Assembly: GCF_015291745.1 (NCBI RefSeq) | Contig: NZ_CP030059.1 | Coordinates: 1,515,501-1,579,500, forward strand | DNA from: Bradyrhizobium sp. CCBAU 53351 | GTDB lineage: Bacteria > Pseudomonadota > Alphaproteobacteria > Rhizobiales > Xanthobacteraceae | DNA length: 64,000 nt | Direction: 5' to 3' | Shown here: one piece after another, positions 35,317 to 43,262 of the stretch | Layout of the letters: each line of letters begins with the position of its first letter | Numbering within the stretch: position 1 is the stretch's first letter | Program-made: the position numbers and the translations under genes | The notes under the pieces: generated by a model | The model's input: the letters and a program-made list of their open reading frames with translations, nothing else | What the model was told of the DNA's origin: nothing | The model's database searches: none

Positions 35317-35586
35317 ATGTTTCGCACTCGTATCTGCCTCGCCGCCATGCTGCTGGCCGCGGGCCTCCACACCGCATCTGCACAGACCGCGCCCGCTGCA
35401 CCCGCTGCTACGACCGAGGCCAAGCCGGGAAAGATCAAGCTCTCCATGCAAAAGCTGAAGGACATGAAGGCCAAGTGGGCGGCCAACAAGCCGAAGCTGA
35501 AGGCCTGCCGCGCCGAGGTGAAGTCCAAGGGCCTCGCTGGCGACGACCGCTGGTTCTACATCGAAGAGTGCATGAACAAGAGCTGA
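35317..35586 (+). CDS. Secreted PsiF-repeat-like small protein
   Basis: An 89-residue protein from ATG 35317, where GGGGG lies about 7 bases upstream; ATG 35296 is a poorer start. Signal peptide MFRTRICLAAMLLAAGLHTASA, then an Ala/Pro-rich spacer and a short domain KLKACRAEVKSKGLAGDDRWFYIEECM that resembles the PsiF repeat (two Cys, Asp-Asp-Arg). Periplasmic, function unknown. It lies between the MFS carrier and the formate dehydrogenase genes. Confidence 0.72.
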   Translation: MFRTRICLAAMLLAAGLHTASAQTAPAAPAATTEAKPGKIKLSMQKLKDMKAKWAANKPKLKACRAEVKSKGLAGDDRWFYIEECMNKS

Positions 35587-35735
35587 GAAGGGGCACTATC
35601 CCGTTCGATGGGGGCATGGGGCTCGTTGGCCGCGTGCCCCTTAAACGCTTATTGGAACGCCAGAATTTTCTTGGCATCTGGTATGCCAAAGGCTAAGGTT
35701 GGACTTGTTCTAAAGAAGGGCTACGAGATTCATCG

Positions 35736-37439
35736 ATGAGCCATGACGTGCATCAGGTCCGCTCGTTCGAACACCCGGGCGAGGGACGCAAGCGAGCCAA
35801 GGCCACGCCCAAGGGGCGCCAGGTCGACCCCACCGCCGCGCACGAGATCGAACAACTGCTCGGCGACAGGCCGCGGCGGCGCGATCTGCTGATCGAATAT
35901 CTGCACCTGATCCAGGACAAATATCACCAGATCTCGGCCGCGCATCTCGCCGCGCTCGCCGACGAGATGAAGCTCGCCTTCGCCGAAGTGTTCGAGACCG
36001 CGACGTTCTACGCGCATTTCGACGTGGTGAAGGAGGGCGAGCCCGACATCGCGCCGCTGACGATCCGCGTCTGCGACTCCCTGACCTGTGCGATGCTCGG
36101 CGGCGAGAAGCTGCTCGAGGATCTGCAAAGTGCTGGCGGTCCCGGCATCCGTGTCGTCCGGGCACCCTGCGTCGGCCGCTGCGACACTGCGCCTGCCGCG
36201 GAAGTCGGGCACAATTTCGTCGATCACGCGACCGTCTCCAACGTGATGGCGGCCGCGAAGGCCGGTGATACCCACGCCCATCTGCCCAAATATATCGGCT
36301 ACGACGCCTATCTCGCCGATGGGGGCTACAAGTTGCTGGGTCGCCTGCGCTCGGGAGAACTGTCGACCGACGATCTCCTGAAGGCGCTCGACAACGCTTC
36401 GCTGCGCGGCCTCGGCGGCGCCGGCTTCCCCACGGGCCGTAAATGGCGCGCCGTGCTCGGCGAGCCCGGTCCGCGGCTGATGGCGATCAACGGCGACGAG
36501 GGCGAGCCCGGCACGTTCAAGGACCGGGTCTATCTCGAAAGCGATCCGCACCGCTTCATCGAAGGCATGCTGATCGGCGCGCATGTGGTGCAGGCCTCCG
36601 ATGTCTACATCTATCTGCGCGACGAATATCCGGCCTCGCGCGAGATCCTGGAGCGCGAGATCGCGAAGCTCCCGCCGGGCGGTCCGACGTTGCACATGCG
36701 CCGCGGCGCCGGCGCCTATATCTGCGGCGAGGAATCCTCGCTGCTGGAAAGCATCGAGGGCAAGCGCGGCCTGCCCCGGCACAAGCCGCCTTACCCGTTC
36801 CAGGTCGGCCTGTTCGGCCTGCCGACGCTGATCAACAACATCGAGACGCTGTGGTGGGTGCGCGACATCGTCGAGAAGGGCGCCGAGTGGTGGAAGGGCC
36901 ATGGCCGTCATGAACGGCATGGGCTGCGCAGCTTCTCGGTCTCGGGCCGCGTGAAAAATCCCGGCATGAAGCTGGCGCCAGCCGGAATCACCATTCGCGA
37001 GCTGATCGACGAATATTGCGGCGGCATGGCCGACGGCCATCAGTTCTATGCTTACCTGCCAGGCGGCGCCTCCGGCGGCATCCTGCCGGCGTCGATGGAC
37101 GACATTCCGCTCGATTTCGGCACGCTGGAGAAATACGGCTGCTTCATCGGATCGGCCGCGATCGTGGTCCTGTCGCAGAAGGATAGCGTGCGCGCGGCGG
37201 CGCTGAACCTGATGAAATTCTTCGAGGACGAGAGTTGCGGCCAGTGCACGCCGTGCCGCGTCGGAACCCAGAAAGCGGCGCAGCTGATGCAGAAGCCGGT
37301 CTGGAACCGCGCTCTCCTGGAGGAATTGAGCCAGGCGATGCGCGATGCCTCGATCTGCGGGCTTGGACAGGCGGCATCGAATCCGCTGGCCACCGTGATC
37401 AAATATTTCCCTGACGAGTTCAAGGAAGCGGCCGAATGA
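35736..37439 (+). CDS. fdhB: Formate dehydrogenase beta subunit, NuoE-NuoF fusion
   Basis: A 567-residue protein. Residues about 1-170 are NuoE/FdsG-like with a [2Fe-2S] site (CDSLTC...CVGRC). The remainder is NuoF/FdsB-like: GLGGAGFPTGRKW, NGDEGEPGTFKDR, GAGAYICGEESSLLES (NADH/FMN sites) and SCGQCTPCRVGT with a later ICGLGQ Cys for a [4Fe-4S] cluster. It passes electrons from the alpha subunit to NAD. The fused form is the one known from Methylorubrum Fdh1 rather than the separate FdsG/FdsB of Rhodobacter. It overlaps the alpha gene by four bases. Confidence 0.95.
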   Translation: MSHDVHQVRSFEHPGEGRKRAKATPKGRQVDPTAAHEIEQLLGDRPRRRDLLIEYLHLIQDKYHQISAAHLAALADEMKLAFAEVFETATFYAHFDVVKEGEPDIAPLTIRVCDSLTCAMLGGEKLLEDLQSAGGPGIRVVRAPCVGRCDTAPAAEVGHNFVDHATVSNVMAAAKAGDTHAHLPKYIGYDAYLADGGYKLLGRLRSGELSTDDLLKALDNASLRGLGGAGFPTGRKWRAVLGEPGPRLMAINGDEGEPGTFKDRVYLESDPHRFIEGMLIGAHVVQASDVYIYLRDEYPASREILEREIAKLPPGGPTLHMRRGAGAYICGEESSLLESIEGKRGLPRHKPPYPFQVGLFGLPTLINNIETLWWVRDIVEKGAEWWKGHGRHERHGLRSFSVSGRVKNPGMKLAPAGITIRELIDEYCGGMADGHQFYAYLPGGASGGILPASMDDIPLDFGTLEKYGCFIGSAAIVVLSQKDSVRAAALNLMKFFEDESCGQCTPCRVGTQKAAQLMQKPVWNRALLEELSQAMRDASICGLGQAASNPLATVIKYFPDEFKEAAE

Positions 37440-40204
37440 CCAAGATTACGTTCGAGCTCGACGGCAAGCAGGTCGAAGCCAAACCCGGCGAGACCATCTG
37501 GCAAGTCGCCAAGCGGCAGGGGCGGGACATTCCGCATCTCTGTTATTCGCCGGCGCCCGACTATCGCCCGGACGGCAATTGCCGCGCCTGCATGGTCGAG
37601 ATCGAGGGCGAACGCGTGCTCGCTGCATCCTGCAAGCGTACGCCGTCGGTCGGCATGAAGGTCAAGACCGAGAGCGCGCGGGCGACGGCTGCGCAGAAGA
37701 TGGTGATGGAGCTGCTCGTCGCCGACCAGCCGGCGCGCGAGACCTCGCACGATCCGGATTCGAAGTTCTGGCACTGGGCCGAGGCGACCGGCGTCACCGA
37801 GAGCCGCTTCCCCGCCGCCGAGCGCTGGGCGACCGACGCCAGCCATCCGGCGATGCGCGTCAACCTCGATGCCTGCATCCAGTGCGGCCTGTGCGTGCGC
37901 GCCTGCCGCGAGGTCCAGGTCAACGACGTCATCGGCATGGCCTATCGCAGCCACGGCTCGAAGATCGTGTTCGATTTCGACGATCCCATGGGCGAGTCCA
38001 CGTGCGTCGCTTGCGGTGAATGCGTGCAGGCCTGCCCGACCGGCGCCCTGATGCCGGCCGTGATGCTGGACGACAAGCAGACCCGCGTGACTTACGCGGA
38101 CAAGAAGGTGGACTCGCTCTGCCCGTTCTGCGGCGTCGGCTGCCAGGTGACCTACGAGGTCAAGGACGAGAAGGTGATCTATGCGGAAGGCCGGGACGGC
38201 CCCGCCAATCACAACCGTCTTTGCGTCAAGGGCCGCTTCGGCTTCGACTACATCCACCATCCGCATCGCCTGACGAAGCCGCTGGTGCGGCTGCCGAATG
38301 CGAAGAAGGATGCCAACGACCAGGTCGATCCGGCCAATCCCTTCACCCATTTCCGCGAAGCGAGCTGGGAAGAAGCGCTCGACATCGCCGCCAAGGGCCT
38401 CGTCAAGATCCGCGACGAGAAGGGCGTGAAGGCGCTGGCCGGCTTCGGTTCGGCCAAGGGCTCGAACGAAGAGGCTTATTTGTTCCAGAAGCTGGTGCGC
38501 ACCGGCTTCGGCTCGAACAATGTCGATCATTGCACCCGTCTGTGCCACGCCTCTTCGGTGGCGGCGCTGTTCGAAGGCCTGAGCTCGGGCGCGGTGTCGG
38601 CGCCGTTCGCAGCTGCGATGGATGCCGAAGTGATCATCGTGATCGGCGCCAATCCGACCGTGAACCACCCGGTGGCCGCGACCTTCATCAAGAACGCCGT
38701 GAAGCAAAACGGCGCAAAACTGTTCGTGATGGATCCGCGCCGGCAGACGCTGTCGCGGCACGCGACCAAGCATCTGCAGTTCAAGCCCGGCTCCGACGTC
38801 GCCATGCTGAACGCGATGATCAACACGATCATCACCGAAGGCCTGACCGACGACCAGTACATCGCCGGCTACACCGAAGGCTTCGAGGACCTCAAGGAGA
38901 AGATCAAGGAGTTCACGCCGGAGAAGATGGAGGCGATCTGCGGCATCCCGGCGCAGACGCTGCGCGAAGTGGCGCGCACCTATGCGCGCGCGAAGTCGTC
39001 GATCATCTTCTGGGGCATGGGCATCAGCCAGCATGTCCACGGCACCGACAACGCGCGCTGCCTGATCGCGCTGGCGCTGATCACCGGCCAGGTCGGCCGT
39101 CCCGGCACCGGCCTGCATCCGCTGCGTGGCCAGAACAACGTGCAAGGAGCGTCCGACGCCGGCCTGATCCCGATGTTCCTGCCGGATTATCAGCCCGTCG
39201 GCCGCGACGATCTGCGCGGCAGCTTCGAAAAACTCTGGCAGCAGGATCTCGATCCCGTCCGCGGCCTGACCGTGGTCGAGATCATGAACGCGATCCATGC
39301 CGGCGAGATCAAGGGCATGTATATCGAGGGCGAGAACCCCGCGATGTCCGATCCGGATCTGCAGCACGCGCGACACGCGCTCGCCATGCTCGATCATCTC
39401 GTGGTGCAGGATCTCTTCGTCACCGAGACCGCGTTCCACGCCGACGTGATCCTGCCGGCCTCGGCGTTCGCAGAGAAGGAGGGCTCCTTCACCAACACCG
39501 ATCGCCGCGTGCAGCTCGCGCGCCAGGTGATCAAGCCGCCGGGCGATGCGCGGCAGGATCTCTGGATCATCCAGGAGATCGGCAAGCGCATGGGCCTGCC
39601 GTGGAATTATGCCGGCCCCGGCGACGTCTTCACCGAAATGGCACAGCTGATGCCGTCGCTGAAGAACATCACTTGGGAGCGGTTGGTGCGCGAAGGCGCG
39701 GTCACCTATCCGGTCGATGCTCTGGACAAGCCCGGCAACGAGATCATCTTCACCACGGGCTTCCCCACCGCGAGCGGCCGCGGCAAGATCGTGCCGGCCA
39801 AGGTGATCCCGCCGGACGAGATTCCGGACGACGAATATCCCATGGTGCTGTCGACCGGCCGCGTGCTGGAGCACTGGCACACCGGCTCGATGACGCGCCG
39901 CGCCCAGGTGCTCGACCAGATCGAGCCCGAGGCGGTGGCCTTCATGTCGCCGAAGGACATGCGCAAGAAGAAGCTCGCGCCCGGCGATTTCATTCGCCTG
40001 GAGACCCGCCGCGGCGCGGTCGAGGTCAAGGTGCGCTCCGACCGCGACGTGCCCGAGAACATGGTGTTCATGCCGTTCTGCTACGCGGAGGCAGCGGCGA
40101 ACCTGCTCACCAACCCGGCGCTAGATCCGTTCGGCAAGATTCCGGAGTTCAAGTTCTGCGCGGCGAGAGCCGAGCGGGCGGAGATGCGGGACGCGGCGGA
40201 GTAG
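37436..40204 (+). CDS. fdhA: Formate dehydrogenase alpha (catalytic) subunit
   Basis: A 922-residue cytoplasmic bis-MGD enzyme that oxidises formate to CO2. N-terminal [2Fe-2S] domain (CYSPAPDYRPDGNCRACM); two ferredoxin-type [4Fe-4S] motifs (CIQCGLCVRAC, CVACGECVQACPTGAL); proximal cluster CPFCGVGC; then the molybdopterin domains. The metal ligand is Cys (residue 370, TGC at 38543, in VDHCTRLCHASS), replacing Sec of E. coli FdhH. The His/Cys cluster motif HxxxCxxCxxxxxC usual in NuoG/FdsA between the first two cluster regions is missing. The ATGA overlap with the beta gene implies coupled translation. Confidence 0.96.
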   Translation: MTKITFELDGKQVEAKPGETIWQVAKRQGRDIPHLCYSPAPDYRPDGNCRACMVEIEGERVLAASCKRTPSVGMKVKTESARATAAQKMVMELLVADQPARETSHDPDSKFWHWAEATGVTESRFPAAERWATDASHPAMRVNLDACIQCGLCVRACREVQVNDVIGMAYRSHGSKIVFDFDDPMGESTCVACGECVQACPTGALMPAVMLDDKQTRVTYADKKVDSLCPFCGVGCQVTYEVKDEKVIYAEGRDGPANHNRLCVKGRFGFDYIHHPHRLTKPLVRLPNAKKDANDQVDPANPFTHFREASWEEALDIAAKGLVKIRDEKGVKALAGFGSAKGSNEEAYLFQKLVRTGFGSNNVDHCTRLCHASSVAALFEGLSSGAVSAPFAAAMDAEVIIVIGANPTVNHPVAATFIKNAVKQNGAKLFVMDPRRQTLSRHATKHLQFKPGSDVAMLNAMINTIITEGLTDDQYIAGYTEGFEDLKEKIKEFTPEKMEAICGIPAQTLREVARTYARAKSSIIFWGMGISQHVHGTDNARCLIALALITGQVGRPGTGLHPLRGQNNVQGASDAGLIPMFLPDYQPVGRDDLRGSFEKLWQQDLDPVRGLTVVEIMNAIHAGEIKGMYIEGENPAMSDPDLQHARHALAMLDHLVVQDLFVTETAFHADVILPASAFAEKEGSFTNTDRRVQLARQVIKPPGDARQDLWIIQEIGKRMGLPWNYAGPGDVFTEMAQLMPSLKNITWERLVREGAVTYPVDALDKPGNEIIFTTGFPTASGRGKIVPAKVIPPDEIPDDEYPMVLSTGRVLEHWHTGSMTRRAQVLDQIEPEAVAFMSPKDMRKKKLAPGDFIRLETRRGAVEVKVRSDRDVPENMVFMPFCYAEAAANLLTNPALDPFGKIPEFKFCAARAERAEMRDAAE

Positions 40205-40247
40205 GGGAAGGCGTTAGTTGGCGGCTCGGTGCCGCCAAACAACTGGT

Positions 40248-40374
40248 GTCGTCCCGGCGAACGCCGGGACCCATACTGCGTGATCTCGCGGTTGTGGACG
40301 GTCTTGGTCCCGAACAATTGGTCTTCGCAAAACTACTTCCTGTAGTTATGGGTCCCCGCGTGCGCGGGGACGAC
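40248..40374. repeat. Palindromic repeat with GTCGTCCC...GGGACGAC arms
   Basis: The left arm at 40248-40275 (GTCGTCCCGGCG...GGGACCCATA) and the right arm at 40347-40374 (TATGGGTCCCCGCG...GGGGACGAC) are near-perfect inverted copies, each also internally palindromic, with a 71-base centre. It belongs to a different family from the copies at 31016 and 40407. Confidence 0.82.
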
Positions 40375-40406
40375 GCCGAGGGCGCGGTGGGCAAATGTGC
40401 CCACGT

Positions 40407-40491
40407 CGTCATTGCTTCGCAGCGAAGCAATCCAGAATCCCTCCGCGGAGACAGTCTGGATTGCTTCGCCGCTTCGCTCCCCGCGATGACG
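40407..40491. repeat. Dispersed palindromic repeat, copy 2
   Basis: Same family as 31016-31096: CGTCATTGCTTCGCAGCGAAG..., AGCAATCCAGA / TCTGGATTGCT inner arms around TCCGCGGA, ending CGCGATGACG. It is just upstream of ybaK. Confidence 0.85.
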
Positions 40492-40507
40492 ATGGTAGAC
40501 ATCAGCT

Positions 40508-40981
40508 ATGTCCAAAGTTACTCCAGCCACCCGCGCGCTCACCGCTGCCGGTGTCGCCTTCACCGTCCACGCCTACGACTACGATCCTGACGCCGAGAGC
40601 ATCGGCCTCCAGGCCGCCGCCGCGCTCGGTGAAGACCCGCGGCGCGTCCTCAAGACGCTGATGGCGCTGGTCGACGGCAAGCCGGTCTGCGTCGTCGTTC
40701 CGTCCGACCAGGAAGTCTCGATGAAGAAGCTCGCGGGGGCCGCGGGCGGCAAGTCGGCGCAGATGATGAAGCCGGCCGAGGCCGAACGTGTCACCGGCTA
40801 CAAGGTCGGCGGCATCAGCCCGTTCGGGCAGCGCAAGCAGGTACTGACCGTGATGGAGCAGAGCGCGCTCGCGCATGATCTCGTCTATCTCAATGGTGGC
40901 CAGCGCAGCCTGCAGGTGCGGCTCAAGCCTGCCGATGTAAGGGACGTTGTCAAAGCGGTCGTCGCGGACGTGCTGGCCTGA
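40508..40981 (+). CDS. ybaK: YbaK/EbsC-type Cys-tRNA(Pro) deacylase
   Basis: A 157-residue protein starting MSKVTPATRALTAAGVAF. YbaK-family residues: VFKTL-type segment RVLKTLMALVDGKPVCVVVP, KKLAGAAGGKSAQMM and GGISPFGQRKQ. YbaK hydrolyses cysteine mischarged on tRNA-Pro. Single gene, convergent with the GntR gene 12 bases downstream. Confidence 0.93.
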   Translation: MSKVTPATRALTAAGVAFTVHAYDYDPDAESIGLQAAAALGEDPRRVLKTLMALVDGKPVCVVVPSDQEVSMKKLAGAAGGKSAQMMKPAEAERVTGYKVGGISPFGQRKQVLTVMEQSALAHDLVYLNGGQRSLQVRLKPADVRDVVKAVVADVLA

Positions 40982-40993
40982 GGCGGCTCGCGC

Positions 40994-41689
40994 CTACTGC
41001 TTCTGCAACAGTTTTAGCCGGCAGCGCAGCGCCTCGCGGATATGGGCGCGTGCGAGCTGCTCCGCCTTGTCGCCGTCGCGTGCTGCGATGGCGTCGATGA
41101 TCGCCTGGTGCTCGCCATGGCTGGTCGAGGGACGGCCCGATACGGTGAAGGTGGTCGGACCGAGCAGGGCGATCCAGTCCTGTAATTCGCGCGAGGCGTT
41201 GTCGAGATAGCGGTTGCGCGCGGCGCGGCAGATCGCCTCGTGTAAGGCGCGGTTCAGCCTTGCCATGTCTCCTGCCATCTCCGCGGCGTCGGTCGCGGAG
41301 GCCTCGACGAAAGCCTGCTCGATATCGCTGAGCGCGTCGATCTCCGGCGTTGAGGCATGTTCGGCGGCGAGGCGCGCGGCGGCGCCTTCCATGATCTCGC
41401 GCATGGCGTAGAGCTCGAGCACCTCCGAGATGTCCAGGTTGCGGACGATCACGCCGCGGCCGCCGGCGGGCTCGACAAAGCCGCGTGCGGCGAGCCGGCC
41501 CAACGCTTCGCGAACCGGCGTGCGGCTGACCTTCAGCCGCTGGGCGACCTCTTCCTCGCGCAATCGGTCGCCGGCACGGTAGCTGCCGGCCTGGAGAGCC
41601 TCGCAGAGCGAGCGGAACACGGCTTCACCCAGCGCGACGCCCCCGCCACGCGTGATTGATCCGCCTGCCTTTGCCGGTCGTCTGGCCAT
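40994..41689 (-). CDS. GntR-family (FadR subgroup) regulator of the tcu operon
   Basis: A 231-residue protein from ATG 41689 with GAGG just upstream; the open frame extends further but without a good start. N-terminal winged helix (LREEEVAQRLKVSRTPVREA), C-terminal all-helical FCD domain (LYAMREIMEGAAARLAAEHA, NRALHEAICRAARNRYLDN, SHGEHQAIIDAIAARD). FCD regulators bind carboxylates. It is divergent from tcuA, with a matching palindrome between, so it probably responds to tricarballylate or a related acid. Confidence 0.9.
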   Translation of the reverse strand: MARRPAKAGGSITRGGGVALGEAVFRSLCEALQAGSYRAGDRLREEEVAQRLKVSRTPVREALGRLAARGFVEPAGGRGVIVRNLDISEVLELYAMREIMEGAAARLAAEHASTPEIDALSDIEQAFVEASATDAAEMAGDMARLNRALHEAICRAARNRYLDNASRELQDWIALLGPTTFTVSGRPSTSHGEHQAIIDAIAARDGDKAEQLARAHIREALRCRLKLLQKQ

Positions 41690-41755
41690 TTGTCCTCGGA
41701 ACGCAAAGTGCATCCTGCCCATGCGAAGATGGCGCTTGTCCCGCCAATGTATATC

Positions 41756-41767
41756 TTTGTATACAAA
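41756..41767. promoter_or_regulatory. Candidate GntR operator TTTGTATACAAA
   Basis: A perfect 12-base palindrome in the 156-base gap between the divergent GntR gene and tcuA. The core TTGTATACAA fits the FadR-subgroup consensus with outer T/A and inner GT...AC. It lies 67 bases upstream of the GntR start and 78 bases before tcuA. Confidence 0.65.
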
Positions 41768-41845
41768 AGTACGCAATGGCGGCCTGGTTGACCGCGGCCG
41801 CCGGCGCGCAGAATATTTCCAACTTCGTCGCATCGGGCAGACGGC

Positions 41846-43237
41846 ATGAACAGCAAATACGACGTGCTGGTGATCGGCGGCGGCAACGCGGCGCTGTGCG
41901 CGGCGATCGCGGCGCGGCGCGGCGGCGCGTCCGTGCTGGTGCTCGAAGGCGCGCCAAAGTTCTACCGTGGCGGCAACACGCGCCATACCCGCAATATGCG
42001 CTGCGCCCACGACGCCGCCACCGAAATCCTGACCGGCCCTTACACCGAAGAGGAGTTTTGGGAGGATCTGCTGCGCGTCACCGGCGGGCAGACCGACGAG
42101 GTGCTCGCCCGCCACATGATCCGGGAGTCCAAGGACATCCTGAACTGGATCGTGGAGCAAGGTGTGCGTTGGCAGCCCTCACTCGGCGGCACGCTGAGCC
42201 TCGGCCGGACCAACTCCTTCTTCCTCGGCGGCGGCCGCGCGATGCTGAACGCGCTGTACCTGACCGCGGAGCGGCTCGGTGTCGACGTCGAATACGATGC
42301 CGAGGTCACCGATCTCGTGATCGAGGACGGCATGTTCCTGGCCGCGCGCCTCAAGCGGCCGGTCAAGGGTGCGACCGAGATCCGCGCGACTTCGTTGGTC
42401 GCTGCCGCCGGCGGGTTCGAAGCCAACATCGAATGGCTGAAGCAATATTGGGGCGAGGCCGCCGACAATTTCCTGATCCGCGGCACGCCCTATAACCGCG
42501 GCTCGATCCTGAAGATGCTGCTCGACAAGGGCGTGCAGGAGGTTGGCGATCCCACCCAGTGTCATGCGGTCGCGATCGATGCCCGCGCGCCGAAATTCGA
42601 CGGCGGCATCATCACGCGGCACGACTCCGTCGTGTTCGGCATCGTCGTCAACAAGCACGCGCAGCGATTCTACGACGAAGGCGAGGACATCTGGCCGAAG
42701 CGCTATGCGATCTGGGGCCGGCTGGTCGCGGCGCAGCCCGATCAGATCGCCTACATCATCTTCGATTCCACGGTCGTCACCAGTTTCATGCCGACCTTGT
42801 TCCCGCCGATCGCCGGGCAAACAATTGCCGAGCTTGCCGGCAAGCTCGAGCTCGATCCGGCTGCGCTGGAAAAGACCATCACAGAATTCAACGCCGCGGT
42901 GCGGCCCGGCACCTTCGACCACACCATCCTGGATGATTGCGTGACCGAGGGCATCACGCCACCCAAGACCCACTGGGCGCGCAAGATCGAGACGCCGCCT
43001 TATCTCGCTTATCCGGTGCGGCCTGGCATCACCTTCACCTATCTCGGCACGCGCGTAACCAAAGAAGCGCGGATGCTGATGGCTGACGGCAAGCCCTCCG
43101 CCAACATGTTCGCTGCCGGTGAGATCATGGCCGGCAACGTGCTCGGCAAGGGCTATGCCGCCGGCATGGGCATGACCATCGGCAGTGTGTTCGGACGGAT
43201 CGCAGGCCGGGAAGCGGCACGTCATGCGAAAAACTAG
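41846..43237 (+). CDS. tcuA: FAD-dependent tricarballylate dehydrogenase TcuA
   Basis: A 463-residue flavoprotein of the fumarate-reductase/succinate-dehydrogenase type: DVLVIGGGNAALCAAIAARR at the FAD site, GGNTRHTRNMRCAHD, GGGRAMLNALYLTAERLG, and NVLGKGYAAGMGMTIGSVFG near the C-terminus. TcuA oxidises tricarballylate to cis-aconitate and passes electrons to TcuB. It is the first gene of the GntR-controlled operon; a secreted hydrolase gene lies between it and tcuB. Confidence 0.94.
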   Translation: MNSKYDVLVIGGGNAALCAAIAARRGGASVLVLEGAPKFYRGGNTRHTRNMRCAHDAATEILTGPYTEEEFWEDLLRVTGGQTDEVLARHMIRESKDILNWIVEQGVRWQPSLGGTLSLGRTNSFFLGGGRAMLNALYLTAERLGVDVEYDAEVTDLVIEDGMFLAARLKRPVKGATEIRATSLVAAAGGFEANIEWLKQYWGEAADNFLIRGTPYNRGSILKMLLDKGVQEVGDPTQCHAVAIDARAPKFDGGIITRHDSVVFGIVVNKHAQRFYDEGEDIWPKRYAIWGRLVAAQPDQIAYIIFDSTVVTSFMPTLFPPIAGQTIAELAGKLELDPAALEKTITEFNAAVRPGTFDHTILDDCVTEGITPPKTHWARKIETPPYLAYPVRPGITFTYLGTRVTKEARMLMADGKPSANMFAAGEIMAGNVLGKGYAAGMGMTIGSVFGRIAGREAARHAKN

Positions 43238-43262
43238 AACGAAGAAAAGTCAGGGAGGAACC

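Larger units (their letters stand above)
40205..40507. other. Intergenic region filled by two repeat elements
   Basis: No gene was seen. Nearly all of it is made up of the two palindromic elements listed separately (40248-40374 and 40407-40491), which separate the fdh operon from ybaK. Confidence 0.6.

Noticed and set aside
38525..38560. Selenocysteine in the formate dehydrogenase active site
   Set aside because: The codon at the metal-ligand position is TGC (Cys), with no in-frame TGA.
37052..39880. A 942-codon open frame opposite the formate dehydrogenase genes
   Set aside because: Same reason: antisense shadow, no recognisable motif, and the opposite strand encodes strongly conserved enzymes.
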